Assembly (NCBI RefSeq): GCF_014191255.1
Contig: NZ_JACHWH010000001.1
Location: 1,426,001-1,490,000 of the forward strand
DNA length: 64,000 nt
Reading direction: 5' to 3'
DNA from: Amycolatopsis bartoniae
Lineage (GTDB): Bacteria > Actinomycetota > Actinomycetes > Mycobacteriales > Pseudonocardiaceae
Notes under the pieces: generated by a model
What the model saw: the letters and a program-made list of their open reading frames with translations, nothing else
The model's database searches: none
Told to the model about the DNA's origin: nothing
In this document: positions 1-8,826 of the stretch, one piece after another
How the letters are laid out: each line of letters begins with the position of its first letter
Numbering within the stretch: position 1 is the stretch's first letter
Position numbers and translations under genes: made by a program

Positions 1-1
1 G

Positions 2-181
2 TTCGGCGGGATCGGTTCGGTGCTCGGCACGGTCATCGGGGTGTTCATCCCGGCCGTCCTGAAGAAGGGCTTCAACATCACGCAGGTGCCGGACTTCTGG
101 CAGATGATCGCGGTCGGCGCGGTGCTCATCGCGGCTGTGTGGTTCGACCAGCGCCGCCGTCGGCAGCGCAACTCCCGGTAA
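2..181 (+). CDS. Sugar ABC transporter permease, C-terminal end (partial)
   Basis: Only the last 59 residues are in the window; the start lies to the left. They form a Gly-rich turn (FGGIGSVLGT), a hydrophobic helix, the conserved KKGFNI segment, a last membrane helix (MIAVGAVLIAAVWFD) and a basic cytoplasmic tail (RRRRQR). This end is typical of RbsC-type permeases of ribose, xylose or rhamnose importers, which move the sugar across the membrane. The binding-protein gene begins 22 bp downstream on the same strand, so the two belong to one transporter operon. The actual sugar cannot be told. Confidence 0.85.
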   Translation, partial: FGGIGSVLGTVIGVFIPAVLKKGFNITQVPDFWQMIAVGAVLIAAVWFDQRRRRQRNSR

Positions 182-203
182 CTACAACGAAGTAGAGGTC
201 AGC

Positions 204-1181
204 ATGAAGAAGGTGCTCACGGCGGGAACGGCCGTCGCGGCCGCGGTCCTGCTCGCGGCATGCGGCTCGGGACAGGTCGGCGGCGGGTCCGGCGGCGCGG
301 TGCAGAACAACAAGCAGCTCGCGCTGATCCCCGGTGTGCAGGCGGAACCGTTCTACATCTCGATGCAGTGCGGCGCGGAGGCCGAAGCGAAGAAGCTCGG
401 TTACACGATCACCACGCAGGCGCCGCAGAAGTTCGACGCGGCGCTGCAGACGGAGAAGGTCAACGCGCTCGGCTCCAACCCGCCGGCCGCGCTGCTCATC
501 GCGCCGACCGACGACACCGCGATGCTCGCGCCCATCCAGCAGGTCGCCAACCGGGGCACGAAGATCGTGCAGGTGGACACCTCGTTGAAGGACTCCAGCA
601 TCGCCGTGTCCTCGATCTCGTCGAACAACACCGAGGGCGGGCAGCTCGCCGCCAAGACGCTGGCCGACCTGGTGGGCACCAAGTCCGGTTCGGTGCTCGT
701 GCTCGACACCATCGCGGGCACGTCCACCACGGCGGCCCGCGTGCAGGGCTTCTCCGACGAGCTGAAGAACCACCCGAACCTCAAGTCGATCGGCGTCCAG
801 TTCACGCAGAACGAGCCGGAGCAGGCGGCGGCGAAGGTCACCGCGGCGCTGGCGTCCACTCCGGACCTGATCGGCATCTTCGCCACCAACCTCAACACCG
901 GTGAGGGCGCGGCGACCGGTCTGCGCAACGCGGGCAAGATCGGTCAGGTCAACCTGGTCGGCTTCGACGCCAGTCCGTCCGAAGTGGACGGTCTGCGCAA
1001 CGGCGAGTACCAGGCGCTCATCGCGCAGGACCCGGCGATGATCGGCCAGCAGGGCGTGGACCAAGCCGTCGCGGCGCTGGAGAACAAGCCGGTGACGAAG
1101 ACCCTCACCGCGCCGCTGCACTCCATCACCAAGACCAACATGGACGCGAACTCGCAGTATTTTTATAAGCAGCAGTGCTGA
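204..1181 (+). CDS. Sugar ABC transporter substrate-binding lipoprotein (RbsB-like)
   Basis: This 325-residue exported lipoprotein should capture a sugar outside the membrane for the permease encoded just upstream. The N-terminus is a lipoprotein signal: MKK, a hydrophobic Ala/Val stretch and the lipobox LAAC, with lipidation expected at Cys20. The mature part has the periplasmic-binding-protein type 1 layout: an IPGV...PFY opening, IAPTD, a central VQVDTS hinge strand, SNNTEGG and VGFDASP. Its length is normal for the family. A Shine-Dalgarno-like AGAGG precedes the ATG by five bases. A strong hairpin follows the stop. The ligand (ribose, xylose or another pentose or deoxysugar) is not determined. 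Confidence 0.92.
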   Translation: MKKVLTAGTAVAAAVLLAACGSGQVGGGSGGAVQNNKQLALIPGVQAEPFYISMQCGAEAEAKKLGYTITTQAPQKFDAALQTEKVNALGSNPPAALLIAPTDDTAMLAPIQQVANRGTKIVQVDTSLKDSSIAVSSISSNNTEGGQLAAKTLADLVGTKSGSVLVLDTIAGTSTTAARVQGFSDELKNHPNLKSIGVQFTQNEPEQAAAKVTAALASTPDLIGIFATNLNTGEGAATGLRNAGKIGQVNLVGFDASPSEVDGLRNGEYQALIAQDPAMIGQQGVDQAVAALENKPVTKTLTAPLHSITKTNMDANSQYFYKQQC

Positions 1182-1186
1182 TGCCT

Positions 1187-1223
1187 CCCGGGGGCGGGCG
1201 TGTGGTGGCCGCCCGCCCCCGGG
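1187..1223. terminator. Bidirectional hairpin terminator
   Basis: A perfect 14-bp GC-only stem (1187-1200 with 1210-1223) closes an 8-base loop. It lies between the stop of the sugar-binding protein and the stop of the converging PEP-mutase-like gene, so it can end transcription from both sides. It lacks a strong T-run, as is usual in high-GC actinobacteria. Confidence 0.8.
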
Positions 1224-1226
1224 TTC

Positions 1227-1934
1227 TCACAACTCCTTGAGCCGCCCCGCGAACCACTCGCGCATGTCCTGCCAAAGCCGGGCGCCCAGCGAGATCCGTG
1301 CGATGCCCATCGCGGCGAGATCGGTGTCGGGAATGCGATTTCCGTTGACGGCGCCGGGACTCACCGCCCGCACGAACTCCTCCAGCACGTCCGCGTCGCG
1401 AAGCAGGATCGGGTAGACGCAGTCCGCGCCCGCGGCCAGGTACGCCTTCGCGCGCTCGATCGCTTCCGGCAGCACCTGCCTGGGCTCGCCCTTGAGGAAC
1501 AGGTCCACCCGGGCGTTGATCACCAGCGCGTCCCCGGCTGCCTCGCGCACGGCGGCCAGCCACTCGGCGTGCTCGGCGACGGGGCGGAGGCGCTTGGTGG
1601 TGTGATCCGTGTCCTCCAGGTTGCAGCCCACCGCACCAGTTTCCAGCAGCCGTTCCACCAGCTCGGCGGGCGGCAGGCCGTAACCGGCCTCGGCGTCGAC
1701 GGTCACCGGGACCGACACCGCCCGCGCGATCCGGGCCGCCGCCTGGAACATCTCCCCGGCCGGCGCCTGCTCGCCGTCCGCGTACCCGAGCGAAGCCGCC
1801 ACGGCGAGCGAACTCGTGGCCACCACGGGAAAACCGGCCTCCTCGACCAGCCGCGCGGTGGCCGCGTCCCAGACGTTCGGCAGGAGCAGCGGGTGGCCCG
1901 GCACGTGGAGCGCCCGCAGCGTCGCGGCGGTCAC
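1227..1934 (-). CDS. Isocitrate lyase / PEP mutase family protein
   Basis: This is a 235-residue TIM-barrel enzyme of the PEP mutase/isocitrate lyase superfamily, which makes or breaks C-C or P-C bonds of small oxo-acids. Visible signatures are PNVWDAATARLVEEAG near the N-terminus, the Mg-binding DAEAGYG, NLED, NARVD and the late LGARLW. The KKCGH catalytic loop of true isocitrate lyase is absent, so it is a short PEP-mutase-like member of unknown substrate. The GTG start overlaps the stop of the upstream AhpD-like gene (GTGA). An upstream in-frame extension is not protein-like and is left out. The two genes are probably translationally coupled and may be controlled by the divergent MocR regulator. 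Confidence 0.85.
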   Translation of the reverse strand: MTAATLRALHVPGHPLLLPNVWDAATARLVEEAGFPVVATSSLAVAASLGYADGEQAPAGEMFQAAARIARAVSVPVTVDAEAGYGLPPAELVERLLETGAVGCNLEDTDHTTKRLRPVAEHAEWLAAVREAAGDALVINARVDLFLKGEPRQVLPEAIERAKAYLAAGADCVYPILLRDADVLEEFVRAVSPGAVNGNRIPDTDLAAMGIARISLGARLWQDMREWFAGRLKEL

Positions 1935-2386
1935 CGCGGCACCGGGGTGCGGCTGGTGACGTTGAGCCGGTTGAAGGCGTTCATCAGGGTGACGGCCCAG
2001 GCGACGGCGGCGTACTGCTGCTCGCTCAGCGCCGCGGTGGCCTGCTCGTAGACGTCGTCCGGCACGTCCTGCGTCTCGGACAGCTTCGTCATCGCGTCGG
2101 TCAGGGCGAGTGCCGCCCGCTCCTGCTCGGTGTACACGTCGGCCTCGCGCCACGCGCTGAGCAGGTAGACGCGCGCTTCGGTCTCCCCGAGTTTGCGGGC
2201 GTCCTTCACGTGCATGTCGAGGCAGAAGGCGCAACCGTTGAGCTGCGAGGCCCGGATCTTGCACAGTTCCAGGACCAGCGGGTCGAGCCCCGCGTCGGCG
2301 GCCAGCTTCTTGACCGAGTTGTTGAGTTCCACCAACTGCTTCTGCAGGTCGGGCTGGCTGCGGCTGAGAGGGATTCGCTTGCTCAT
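1931..2386 (-). CDS. Carboxymuconolactone decarboxylase / AhpD-like alkylhydroperoxidase
   Basis: This 151-residue all-helical protein belongs to the AhpD/CMD fold. The signature CAFCLDMH (C-x2-C-x3-H) with a following KDARKLGE is the thiol peroxidase motif of AhpD-like proteins, which reduce peroxides through a Cys pair. The start is the ATG of MSKRIPL; the extra N-terminal reading frame upstream runs into the divergent regulator's promoter. Its stop overlaps the start of the PEP-mutase-like gene. It is divergent from the MocR-type gene (46 bp apart), with shared operator-like repeats between them, so co-regulation with that gene is likely. A specific substrate cannot be assigned. Confidence 0.87.
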   Translation of the reverse strand: MSKRIPLSRSQPDLQKQLVELNNSVKKLAADAGLDPLVLELCKIRASQLNGCAFCLDMHVKDARKLGETEARVYLLSAWREADVYTEQERAALALTDAMTKLSETQDVPDDVYEQATAALSEQQYAAVAWAVTLMNAFNRLNVTSRTPVPR

Positions 2387-2403
2387 GGCTCCGACGCTAT
2401 CCC

Positions 2404-2455
2404 GAACTGGCCCACGAGTATGGTCCAGTTCCGTGGCGGATTCGTGGTCCAGTTC
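2404..2455. promoter_or_regulatory. MocR-type operator: one inverted and one direct repeat
   Basis: GAACTGGCCC (2404-2413) faces GGTCCAGTTC (2422-2431) as an inverted repeat with one mismatch and an 8-base gap. The same 10-mer GGTCCAGTTC recurs at 2446-2455, exactly 24 bp further on. MocR regulators such as PdxR and GabR commonly bind paired repeats in the space between themselves and a divergent target. The last copy lies inside the first codons of the regulator. Confidence 0.65.
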
Positions 2456-3794
2456 CTGGGACGTGCACCTCGACTGGCATCCCGGCAGCGGACGGCAGGG
2501 GCTCGCCGACGCGCTGCGCCGGGCGATCCGGGAGGGTCGCCTGTCGCCGGGCGCGGTGGTCCCATCGACGCGGGCGCTGGCGAAGGACCTCGGCGTCGCA
2601 CGGGGCACCGTCACACGGGTGTACGCCGACCTGACGGCCGAGGGCTACCTGCGCACGAGCCAGGGCGCGCCGACCCGCGTCGCCGCGGTCACTCCGGCAG
2701 CACCGGCGAAGGAGGGGCCGCGGGCCGCGCCGTGGGTACCGAAGCTGCGCTGGGACCTCTACCCCGGTCGCCCGGACCTGTCGTCCTTTCCGCGTGACGC
2801 CTGGATTTCCGCGACACGTCGGGTGTTGCAGTCCTCACCGGCGAGCGTGTTCGACTACGGCGACGTGCGGGGCCCGGCGGTGCTGCGGGAGGCGCTGGCG
2901 CGGTACCTGTCCCGCAGCCGCGGGGTGCTCGCCGAGCCCGAGCGGATCGTGGTGTGCGGCGGCTTCAGCCACGCGCTGACCGTGCTCGCCCACGTCCTGC
3001 CCGGCGAACTGGCCTTCGAGGACCCGTCGCTGCCGGAGTTCCGCGACCTGGCGGCGCGGTGCGGCATGCGGGTGACCGGCGTACCGGTGGACGAAGCCGG
3101 CCTACGGGTGTCCGAACTGGACAGTCCGACGGTCGTGGTGACCCCGGCGCACCAGTACCCGCTGGGCACCACGCTCGCCCCGGAGCGCCGGACCGCGCTG
3201 GCCCGCTGGGCCACCGAAGGCGGGCTCGTGATCGAGGACGACTACGACGGCGAGTTCCGCTTCGATCGACAACCGGTCGGTGCACTGCAAGCATTGTCGC
3301 CGGAGAGGATTGTCTACACGGGGACAGTCAGCAAAACGCTCGCGCCCGCGGTCCGGATCGGCTGGCTGGTGCTCCCGCGCGCCCTCGTCGAACCGGCGCG
3401 GGCCGCGCTGGCGACCACCGGCTGGCGCCCGCCCGTGCTGGACCACCTGGTGCTGGCGGAGATGCTGAACTCCGGCGCGTACGACCGGCACGTGCGGCAG
3501 CGGCGAATCGGGTACAGAAATCGGCGCGACCGATTGTTGACAATCCTACCTGAGGACTTTCGACCAGTAGGAATTTCCGCAGGTCTACACCTCCTCCTGA
3601 TGCTGCCGGCAGGAGTCCGCGAGGACGAGGTGGTGCGGGCGGCGACGCGCGAGTCCGTGGCGGTCGACTTCCTGGGGCGGCACTGGATCGCCGAGGGCGA
3701 CCACCCGCAGGGTCTCGTGCTCGGTTACGCGACGCCCGCGGAGCACGCGTTCGGGCCCGCGATCGACGCGCTGATGCGGGCTCTTACGCCGTGA
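2433..3794 (+). CDS. MocR/GntR-family transcription regulator with aminotransferase domain
   Basis: This 453-residue protein has an N-terminal GntR winged helix (about residues 10-75; LADALRRAIREGRLSPG, VPSTRALAKDLGVARGTVTRVYADL) and a C-terminal type I aminotransferase fold. PLP-binding features are visible: EDDYDGEFR and GTVSKTLAPAVRIGW, whose Lys would carry the Schiff base. MocR proteins usually sense PLP-linked amines or amino acids and control a neighbouring gene. I place the start at the GTG at 2433 because VADSWSSS then leads into VHLDWHP, the usual MocR opening. The likely target is the divergent AhpD/PEP-mutase-like pair, and three copies of a 10-bp repeat lie in and next to the gap. 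Confidence 0.88.
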   Translation: MADSWSSSWDVHLDWHPGSGRQGLADALRRAIREGRLSPGAVVPSTRALAKDLGVARGTVTRVYADLTAEGYLRTSQGAPTRVAAVTPAAPAKEGPRAAPWVPKLRWDLYPGRPDLSSFPRDAWISATRRVLQSSPASVFDYGDVRGPAVLREALARYLSRSRGVLAEPERIVVCGGFSHALTVLAHVLPGELAFEDPSLPEFRDLAARCGMRVTGVPVDEAGLRVSELDSPTVVVTPAHQYPLGTTLAPERRTALARWATEGGLVIEDDYDGEFRFDRQPVGALQALSPERIVYTGTVSKTLAPAVRIGWLVLPRALVEPARAALATTGWRPPVLDHLVLAEMLNSGAYDRHVRQRRIGYRNRRDRLLTILPEDFRPVGISAGLHLLLMLPAGVREDEVVRAATRESVAVDFLGRHWIAEGDHPQGLVLGYATPAEHAFGPAIDALMRALTP

Positions 3795-3840
3795 GCTGAT
3801 CCGGCCCCGTTCGCGGGCGCCGGGTTCTAGCTTGGGGCAC

Positions 3841-4503
3841 ATGGAAATCACACCGCGGTTGAGCATGCTGAAGGTCAACGGCTGGCAGGTGTACCGCTGG
3901 CAGGACGGCGACCGGACGACGTTGATCGACACGGGTGCCCCGGGCGGTGCCGACGAGCTGACGTTCCCCGGCCTGACGCAGATCGTGCTGACGCACTGGC
4001 ACACGGATCACGTCGGCGCGGCACCGGAACTGCGGACACGGACGGGCGCGCGCGTGTCGGCAGGTGCGGCGGACGCGGCGGTGCTGCGTGGTCTGACGCC
4101 CCCGCAGGAGCCGGTGCTGGAGGACTGGGAGCGGCCGCTCCTGGAGCGGGCCTCGGCGGGTCTGCCGCGGACGCTGCCGCCGATGGAGATCGACGAGGAC
4201 CTGGCGGAGGGCCAACGGCTCGACATCGGCGCGGGCGCGGAAGTCCTGTCGGTGCCGGGGCACACGGACGGCAGCATCGCGGTCCACCTGCCCACCGAAC
4301 GGATCCTGTTCACCGGCGACGCCGTCGCGCACTCCGAGGGCCGGGTCATCCTGGGCGTGTTCAACACGGACCGCAAACGCGCCATCGAGTCGTTCCACCG
4401 CCTCGCGGACCTCGACGTGGACACGGTATGCTTCGGCCACGGCGACCCGATCGTCGGCGGCGCCGGCAAGCGGCTGCGCGAGGCGGCCGAAGCCTATTCC
4501 TGA
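3841..4503 (+). CDS. MBL-fold metallo-hydrolase
   Basis: The 220-residue product is a metallo-beta-lactamase-fold hydrolase. The metal motif THWHTDHVG (HxHxDH) lies near residue 58. VPGHTDGS supplies a later His, FTGDAVAH the bridging Asp and CFGHGDPI the last His, so the dinuclear Zn site looks complete. Such proteins hydrolyse thioesters, lactones or similar bonds; the substrate is not evident. The start is the ATG of MEITPRL. The last 10 bp overlap the end of the converging NAD kinase gene. Confidence 0.87.
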   Translation: MEITPRLSMLKVNGWQVYRWQDGDRTTLIDTGAPGGADELTFPGLTQIVLTHWHTDHVGAAPELRTRTGARVSAGAADAAVLRGLTPPQEPVLEDWERPLLERASAGLPRTLPPMEIDEDLAEGQRLDIGAGAEVLSVPGHTDGSIAVHLPTERILFTGDAVAHSEGRVILGVFNTDRKRAIESFHRLADLDVDTVCFGHGDPIVGGAGKRLREAAEAYS

Positions 4504-5549
4504 GCAGGCCCCGGGTGCGCGAGATCGTCGGGCACCGGCTCGTTCGGCGCGTACGCCGGTGCCTGCCCGTCCGCCAGCGCGGCCGCCGAATCCGTCAGGC
4601 CGAACCGGTCCCGCACCTTGCCGAGGAAGTCCGGCTCCGCCAACCGCACCAGCTTCGAGCGCTTCTGCGCGCCGTAGACGCTGATCCAGTCCCCCGGGTT
4701 GAGCACGCCCCGCAGCTGCCCGTCGACGCTCACCGCCACCTGACCGGAGTGCTCCAGCACCAGGATCCCCACCCGCTGCGAACAGTCCAGCACCACGCTC
4801 CGGTTGAACACCATGTGCGCGGCCACCGGCGTGAACACCAGCGCGTCCAGCCGCGGCGACACGATCGGCCCGCCCGCGGCGAAGCTGTACGCCGTCGAAC
4901 CGGTCGACGACGCGACGATCAACGCGTCCGCGCTGTAGGACGCGAACAGCTTCCCGCCCACGTACACCGCCAGGCTCGCCTGCCGGTCCCGCGCCAGCTT
5001 CTCCGCCACGATGTCGTTGAGCGCCAGCACGTCCAGCGGCACGCCCCAGCCGGCCTCGCTCTTCATCCCCGGCCGCACGTGCGGCGGCGGCAACGTCGGC
5101 CCGCGCCCGTATCGCAGCATCGCCTCGATGCCCGGGGGGATCTCCAGCGGCCGGGACGCACGCATCGTCAGCGTCATCCGCGGGTCCACCGTCATCTCGC
5201 CGCGCTGCACGGCGTCGAGCGCGGACCGCACGTCGTCGGTGCGCACCTCGGTCAGGAACCCGACCCGCCCGACGTTGACGCCCAGCACGAGCGCGTCGAT
5301 CGGGCCGGCTATCCGCACCCCGCGCAGGAACGTGCCGTCCCCGCCGACGGTGACGATCAGGTCCGGGTTCCCGGCCCGCGCCGCCTCCTCGCGTGCGTTG
5401 AGCCGGTGGCCGTCGTGGTCGTCCCACACGTCGATGTCGACGCACGGGATGCCGTGCTCCGCAGCCCACTTGCGCACTTCCTGGGCCGCTGCGAGGGCCG
5501 CCTCCTTGCCGCCGTGAACGACCAGTCCGACCCGCTCGACAGGCACCAT
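4494..5549 (-). CDS. NAD(+)/NADH kinase family protein
   Basis: NAD kinases phosphorylate NAD to NADP with ATP or polyphosphate. The 351-residue protein has the catalytic GGDGTFLRG, the VNVGRVGFLTE strand, an ALND position where ALNE is usual, and SSTGSTAYSFAAGGPI. It is longer than the usual ~300 residues: there is an insert around PPGIEAMLRYGRG and a roughly 50-residue acidic/Pro tail. Because of these differences it could be a second NAD kinase rather than the housekeeping copy. It ends within the converging MBL gene and starts 5 bp after the stop of meaB on the same strand, suggesting one transcript with meaB and the thiolase. Confidence 0.82.
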   Translation of the reverse strand: MVPVERVGLVVHGGKEAALAAAQEVRKWAAEHGIPCVDIDVWDDHDGHRLNAREEAARAGNPDLIVTVGGDGTFLRGVRIAGPIDALVLGVNVGRVGFLTEVRTDDVRSALDAVQRGEMTVDPRMTLTMRASRPLEIPPGIEAMLRYGRGPTLPPPHVRPGMKSEAGWGVPLDVLALNDIVAEKLARDRQASLAVYVGGKLFASYSADALIVASSTGSTAYSFAAGGPIVSPRLDALVFTPVAAHMVFNRSVVLDCSQRVGILVLEHSGQVAVSVDGQLRGVLNPGDWISVYGAQKRSKLVRLAEPDFLGKVRDRFGLTDSAAALADGQAPAYAPNEPVPDDLAHPGPAQE

Positions 5550-5554
5550 GCTCC

Positions 5555-6514
5555 CTATTGTCCAGGCTTCAGCTCGGCGAGCAGCGCATCGGCCGCCGCG
5601 TACGGGTCCAGCGCCCGCTCCACGACCCGTTCGGCCAACCCGTTCAGGTGACCACCGCCGTGCAGGTCCGCCAGCTCGGCGCGCAGCCGCCGCACCGCGA
5701 TCGCTTCGACCTCGCTCGCCGCCCGCCGCGTCCGGCGGCGCACCAGCTCACCCCGTGTCTCCAGCCACTCCCGGTGCTCGTCCAGCGCGCGCACCAGCTC
5801 CTCGGCGCCCTCGCCGCGCGACGCCACCGTTCGCACGATCGGCTGCCGCCAGCTCTCGCCGCGGACCTCCCGGCGCCCGTACGCGATCAGCTGTTTGAGG
5901 TCCCGCGCGACGACGTCGGCGCCGTCCCGGTCGGCCTTGTTCACCACGAACACGTCCGCGATCTCGAGCACCCCGGCCTTCGCCGCCTGCACTCCGTCGC
6001 CGAGCCCCGGCGCGAGCAGCACGACCGTGGTGTCCGCCAGCCCAACGACGTCCACTTCGGACTGTCCAACCCCGACGGTTTCGATCAGCACGACGTCGAA
6101 ACCCGCCGCGTCGAGCACCCGGACGGCCTGCGGCGTCGCCCACGCGAGCCCGCCGAGGTGCCCGCGCGTGGCCATCGAGCGGATGAACACGCCGGGATCG
6201 GTCGCGTGCTCGGTCATCCGGATCCGGTCGCCGAGCAGGGCACCGCCGGAGAACGGCGACGACGGGTCGATCGCCAGCACGCCGACCCGCTGCCCCGCCT
6301 TGCGCAACGCCGTCACCAGCACCGACGTCGAAGTCGACTTGCCGACTCCCGGCGGTCCGGTCAGCCCGATGACGCGCGCGTGCCCGGTGTACGGCGTGAG
6401 CGCGGCCGCGATCTCGCGCAGCTTCGGAGAAGCGTCCTCGACCAGCGAGATCAGCTTCGCGACCGCGCGCGGCTGCCTTTCCCGCGCGCGGTCGACCAGT
6501 TCGGCAACGTCCAA
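5555..6514 (-). CDS. meaB: Methylmalonyl-CoA mutase-associated GTPase MeaB
   Basis: MeaB is a G3E-type GTPase that protects methylmalonyl-CoA mutase and gates loading of its adenosylcobalamin. The 319-residue sequence shows Walker A GLTGPPGVGKST, DPSSPFSGGALLGDR, ETVGVGQSEVDV and VNKADRDGAD, the family's signature blocks. No ATG fits; the only reasonable start is a TTG (MDVAEL), 3 bp after the stop of the thiolase gene. The neighbourhood of epimerase, thiolase and MeaB points to propionyl-CoA/methylmalonyl-CoA metabolism. The mutase genes themselves are not in the window. Confidence 0.93.
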   Translation of the reverse strand: MDVAELVDRARERQPRAVAKLISLVEDASPKLREIAAALTPYTGHARVIGLTGPPGVGKSTSTSVLVTALRKAGQRVGVLAIDPSSPFSGGALLGDRIRMTEHATDPGVFIRSMATRGHLGGLAWATPQAVRVLDAAGFDVVLIETVGVGQSEVDVVGLADTTVVLLAPGLGDGVQAAKAGVLEIADVFVVNKADRDGADVVARDLKQLIAYGRREVRGESWRQPIVRTVASRGEGAEELVRALDEHREWLETRGELVRRRTRRAASEVEAIAVRRLRAELADLHGGGHLNGLAERVVERALDPYAAADALLAELKPGQ

Positions 6515-6517
6515 GGA

Positions 6518-7705
6518 CTAGGCCGACGGCACCCGGAGCAGCAGCGCGTCACCCTGGCCGCCACCACCGCACAGCGCCGCGGCGCCGAGACCGCCACCGC
6601 GCCGGCGCAGCTCGTGCACGAGGTGCACGGCGAGCCGGGCACCGGAGGCACCGATCGGGTGGCCGAGCGCGATCGCCCCGCCGTTGACGTTGACCTTCTC
6701 CGGGTCCAGCCCCAGCTTCTCGCTCGACACCAGGCCGACCGCGGCGAACGCCTCGTTGATCTCCACCAGGTCCAGCGCGCCCACGTCCAGCTTCGCCTTC
6801 GCCAGCGCGGCCTTGATCGCGTTCGACGGCTGCTCGTGCAGGCTCGCGTCCGGCCCGGCCACGACACCGTGCGCGCCGATCTCGGCCAGCGGCGTGATGC
6901 CCAGTTCCTCGGCCTTCTCACGGCTCGCCACGACGACCGCCGCCGCACCGTCGGAGATCTGTGACGCCGAGCCCGCGGTGATCGTGCCGTCCGCGGCGAA
7001 CGCCGGGCGGAGCTTCGCCAGCCCCTCGGCGGTGGTGTCCGCGCGCACGCCCTCGTCGGTGTCGAACAGCACCGGCTCGCCCTTGCGCTGCGGGATCGAG
7101 ACGGGGGCGATCTCTTCCTTGAACAGGCCGTTCGCGATCGCGGCGGCGGCGCGCTGGTGCGAGCGGGCGGAGAACTCGTCCTGCTGCTCGCGGGTGACGC
7201 CGTAGCGCGAGTTGTACTTCTCCGTCGAGGCACCCATCGCGACCTGGTCGAAGGCACAGAACAGGCCGTCGTGCGCCATGTGGTCCACGAGCGTGGTGTC
7301 CCCGTACTTGAACCCGGACCGCGACTTGGGCAGCAGGTGTGGCGCCTGCGTCATCGACTCCTGCCCGCCGGCGACGACCAGGTCGAACTCGCCGGCGCGG
7401 ATCAGCTGGTCGGCCAGCGCGATCGCGTCGAGGCCGGACAGGCACACCTTGTTGATGGTCAGCGCGGGCACGTCCATCGGGATGCCCGCCGCGACCGCCG
7501 CCTGCCGGGCCGGGATCTGGCCCGCGCCCGCGGTCAGCACCTGGCCCATGATCGTGTACTGCACGGCCTCCGGCGCGACACCGGCCCGTTCGAGCGCCGC
7601 CTTGATCGCCACGCCACCCAGCTGCGCGCCCGAAAAGTCCTTCAGGGACCCCAGCAGTCGACCGATCGGGGTGCGGGCGGCACCCAGGATCACCGAACCG
7701 GACAA
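6518..7705 (-). CDS. Acetyl-CoA C-acetyltransferase (thiolase II)
   Basis: The enzyme condenses two acetyl-CoA to acetoacetyl-CoA or runs the reverse thiolysis. All thiolase residues are visible in the 395-residue protein: nucleophile Cys in [11 protein letters not shown], the NEAFA block, [10 protein letters not shown] with the catalytic His, and the second Cys in CGGGGQGDA. The start is a TTG at 7705: GGAGG sits five bases upstream and [15 protein letters not shown] follows as in other thiolases. The long frame extension upstream lacks homology. The next gene on this strand, meaB, begins 3 bp after the stop. The epimerase gene is divergent, 118 bp away. Confidence 0.94.
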   Translation of the reverse strand: MSGSVILGAARTPIGRLLGSLKDFSGAQLGGVAIKAALERAGVAPEAVQYTIMGQVLTAGAGQIPARQAAVAAGIPMDVPALTINKVCLSGLDAIALADQLIRAGEFDLVVAGGQESMTQAPHLLPKSRSGFKYGDTTLVDHMAHDGLFCAFDQVAMGASTEKYNSRYGVTREQQDEFSARSHQRAAAAIANGLFKEEIAPVSIPQRKGEPVLFDTDEGVRADTTAEGLAKLRPAFAADGTITAGSASQISDGAAAVVVASREKAEELGITPLAEIGAHGVVAGPDASLHEQPSNAIKAALAKAKLDVGALDLVEINEAFAAVGLVSSEKLGLDPEKVNVNGGAIALGHPIGASGARLAVHLVHELRRRGGGLGAAALCGGGGQGDALLLRVPSA

Positions 7706-7823
7706 GGCAGCCTCCAAAACGCGAACGACAGCGGTCGATTCGACGATACCGGCCGGGAGCGCGCAGTACAGGTGTGAGTCGCCGCACGCCAACCGCCGCC
7801 GTCGCACCCCTATGCTCGCCCTT

Positions 7824-8261
7824 ATGAATGAGGCGCTCAAACCGCTCGTGACGACCGTCGACCACGTCGGCATCGCGGTGCCGGACCTCGACGCCGCCAT
7901 CGCGTTCTACGCGGAGAACTTCGGGTTGCGGGCCACGCACACCGAGGAGAACGAGGAGCAGGGCGTGCGCGAGGCGATGCTGCACGCGCCCGGCGACGAG
8001 TCCGGGCCCGCGGTCCAGCTGCTCGCGCCGCTGCGGCCGGACTCCACGATCGCGAAGTTCCTCGACAACAAGGGCCCGGGCCTGCAGCAGGTCGCATACC
8101 GGGTGACGGACGTCGAGGCCGCGGCGGACGCGTTGCGCGCCAAGGGTTTGCGCCTGCTCTACGAGAAGGCCAAGCGCGGCACCGCGGGCAGCCGGGTCAA
8201 CTTCGTGCACCCGAAGGACGCCGGTGGTGTCCTCGTGGAGCTCGTCGAACCGGCTAGGTGA
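7824..8261 (+). CDS. mce: Methylmalonyl-CoA epimerase
   Basis: This 145-residue glyoxalase/VOC-fold enzyme interconverts (S)- and (R)-methylmalonyl-CoA on the propionate route. The family pattern is clear: [18 protein letters not shown] with the metal His, [11 protein letters not shown] with the second, and [19 protein letters not shown] with the last His and Glu. The start is the ATG of MNEALKP; an ATG 12 bp upstream is possible. It is divergent from the thiolase-meaB transcript, a gene order kept in many actinomycetes. Its end overlaps the converging TetR gene by 8 bp. Confidence 0.94.
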   Translation: MNEALKPLVTTVDHVGIAVPDLDAAIAFYAENFGLRATHTEENEEQGVREAMLHAPGDESGPAVQLLAPLRPDSTIAKFLDNKGPGLQQVAYRVTDVEAAADALRAKGLRLLYEKAKRGTAGSRVNFVHPKDAGGVLVELVEPAR

Positions 8262-8826
8262 CCGGCCGCGCCATCAGCGCGTCGGCGATGAAGTTCAGCT
8301 CCCGTTCCATCAGGTCGGCAGGCTCGTCGCCGTGGCGCGCCACGGAGTGCCGGTAGCTCACGGCGAGCGCGAGCAGCCCGGCCGCGCTGTCGACGTCCTC
8401 GACCGCCACGCCGCCCTCGCCCGCCGCGAGGATGACAGCCCGCACCTGCCGCACCAGCTGCTGGAACCGCTCGTGGAGCGCGTCGCGCACCGCGCGGTGC
8501 GTGTCGGCTTCGCGCCACAGCAGGTGCGACAGCATGCGGGAGCGGGCGAGCCGGGCGTCCAGCTCACGCACCAGACGCCGCAGGCTCTCCGCGATGTCCC
8601 CCGGCACCACCACCAGCGCGGGTTCGAGCTGCTCGTCGGGCAGTCGCTTGATCAGCGCGCCCAGCAGGTCGGACTTGCGCCGGAAGTAGTAGTGCACCAG
8701 ACCTTTCGGCACGTTGGCGCGGTCCGCGATGCGCGACGTGGGGGTGGCGTCGAAACCCGATTCGGCGAACAGCTCCTCCGCCGCGGCGAGGATCCGCTCC
8801 TTCGCCGGGGGCTCTTCCGTACTCAG
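8254..8826 (-). CDS. TetR/AcrR-family regulator
   Basis: This 190-residue repressor-like protein has an N-terminal TetR helix-turn-helix (ERILAAAEELFAESGFDATPTSRIADRANVPKGLVHYYF) over residues 8-52 and a variable helical ligand domain. No ATG, GTG or TTG fits the start. The protein most naturally begins at a CTG that overlaps the stop of the upstream SPW gene (CTGA), with GGCGGG just before it, so the start is tentative. The two genes look coupled. The ligand and target are unknown; a self-regulated pair with the SPW membrane protein is plausible. Confidence 0.85.
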   Translation of the reverse strand: MSTEEPPAKERILAAAEELFAESGFDATPTSRIADRANVPKGLVHYYFRRKSDLLGALIKRLPDEQLEPALVVVPGDIAESLRRLVRELDARLARSRMLSHLLWREADTHRAVRDALHERFQQLVRQVRAVILAAGEGGVAVEDVDSAAGLLALAVSYRHSVARHGDEPADLMERELNFIADALMARPVT

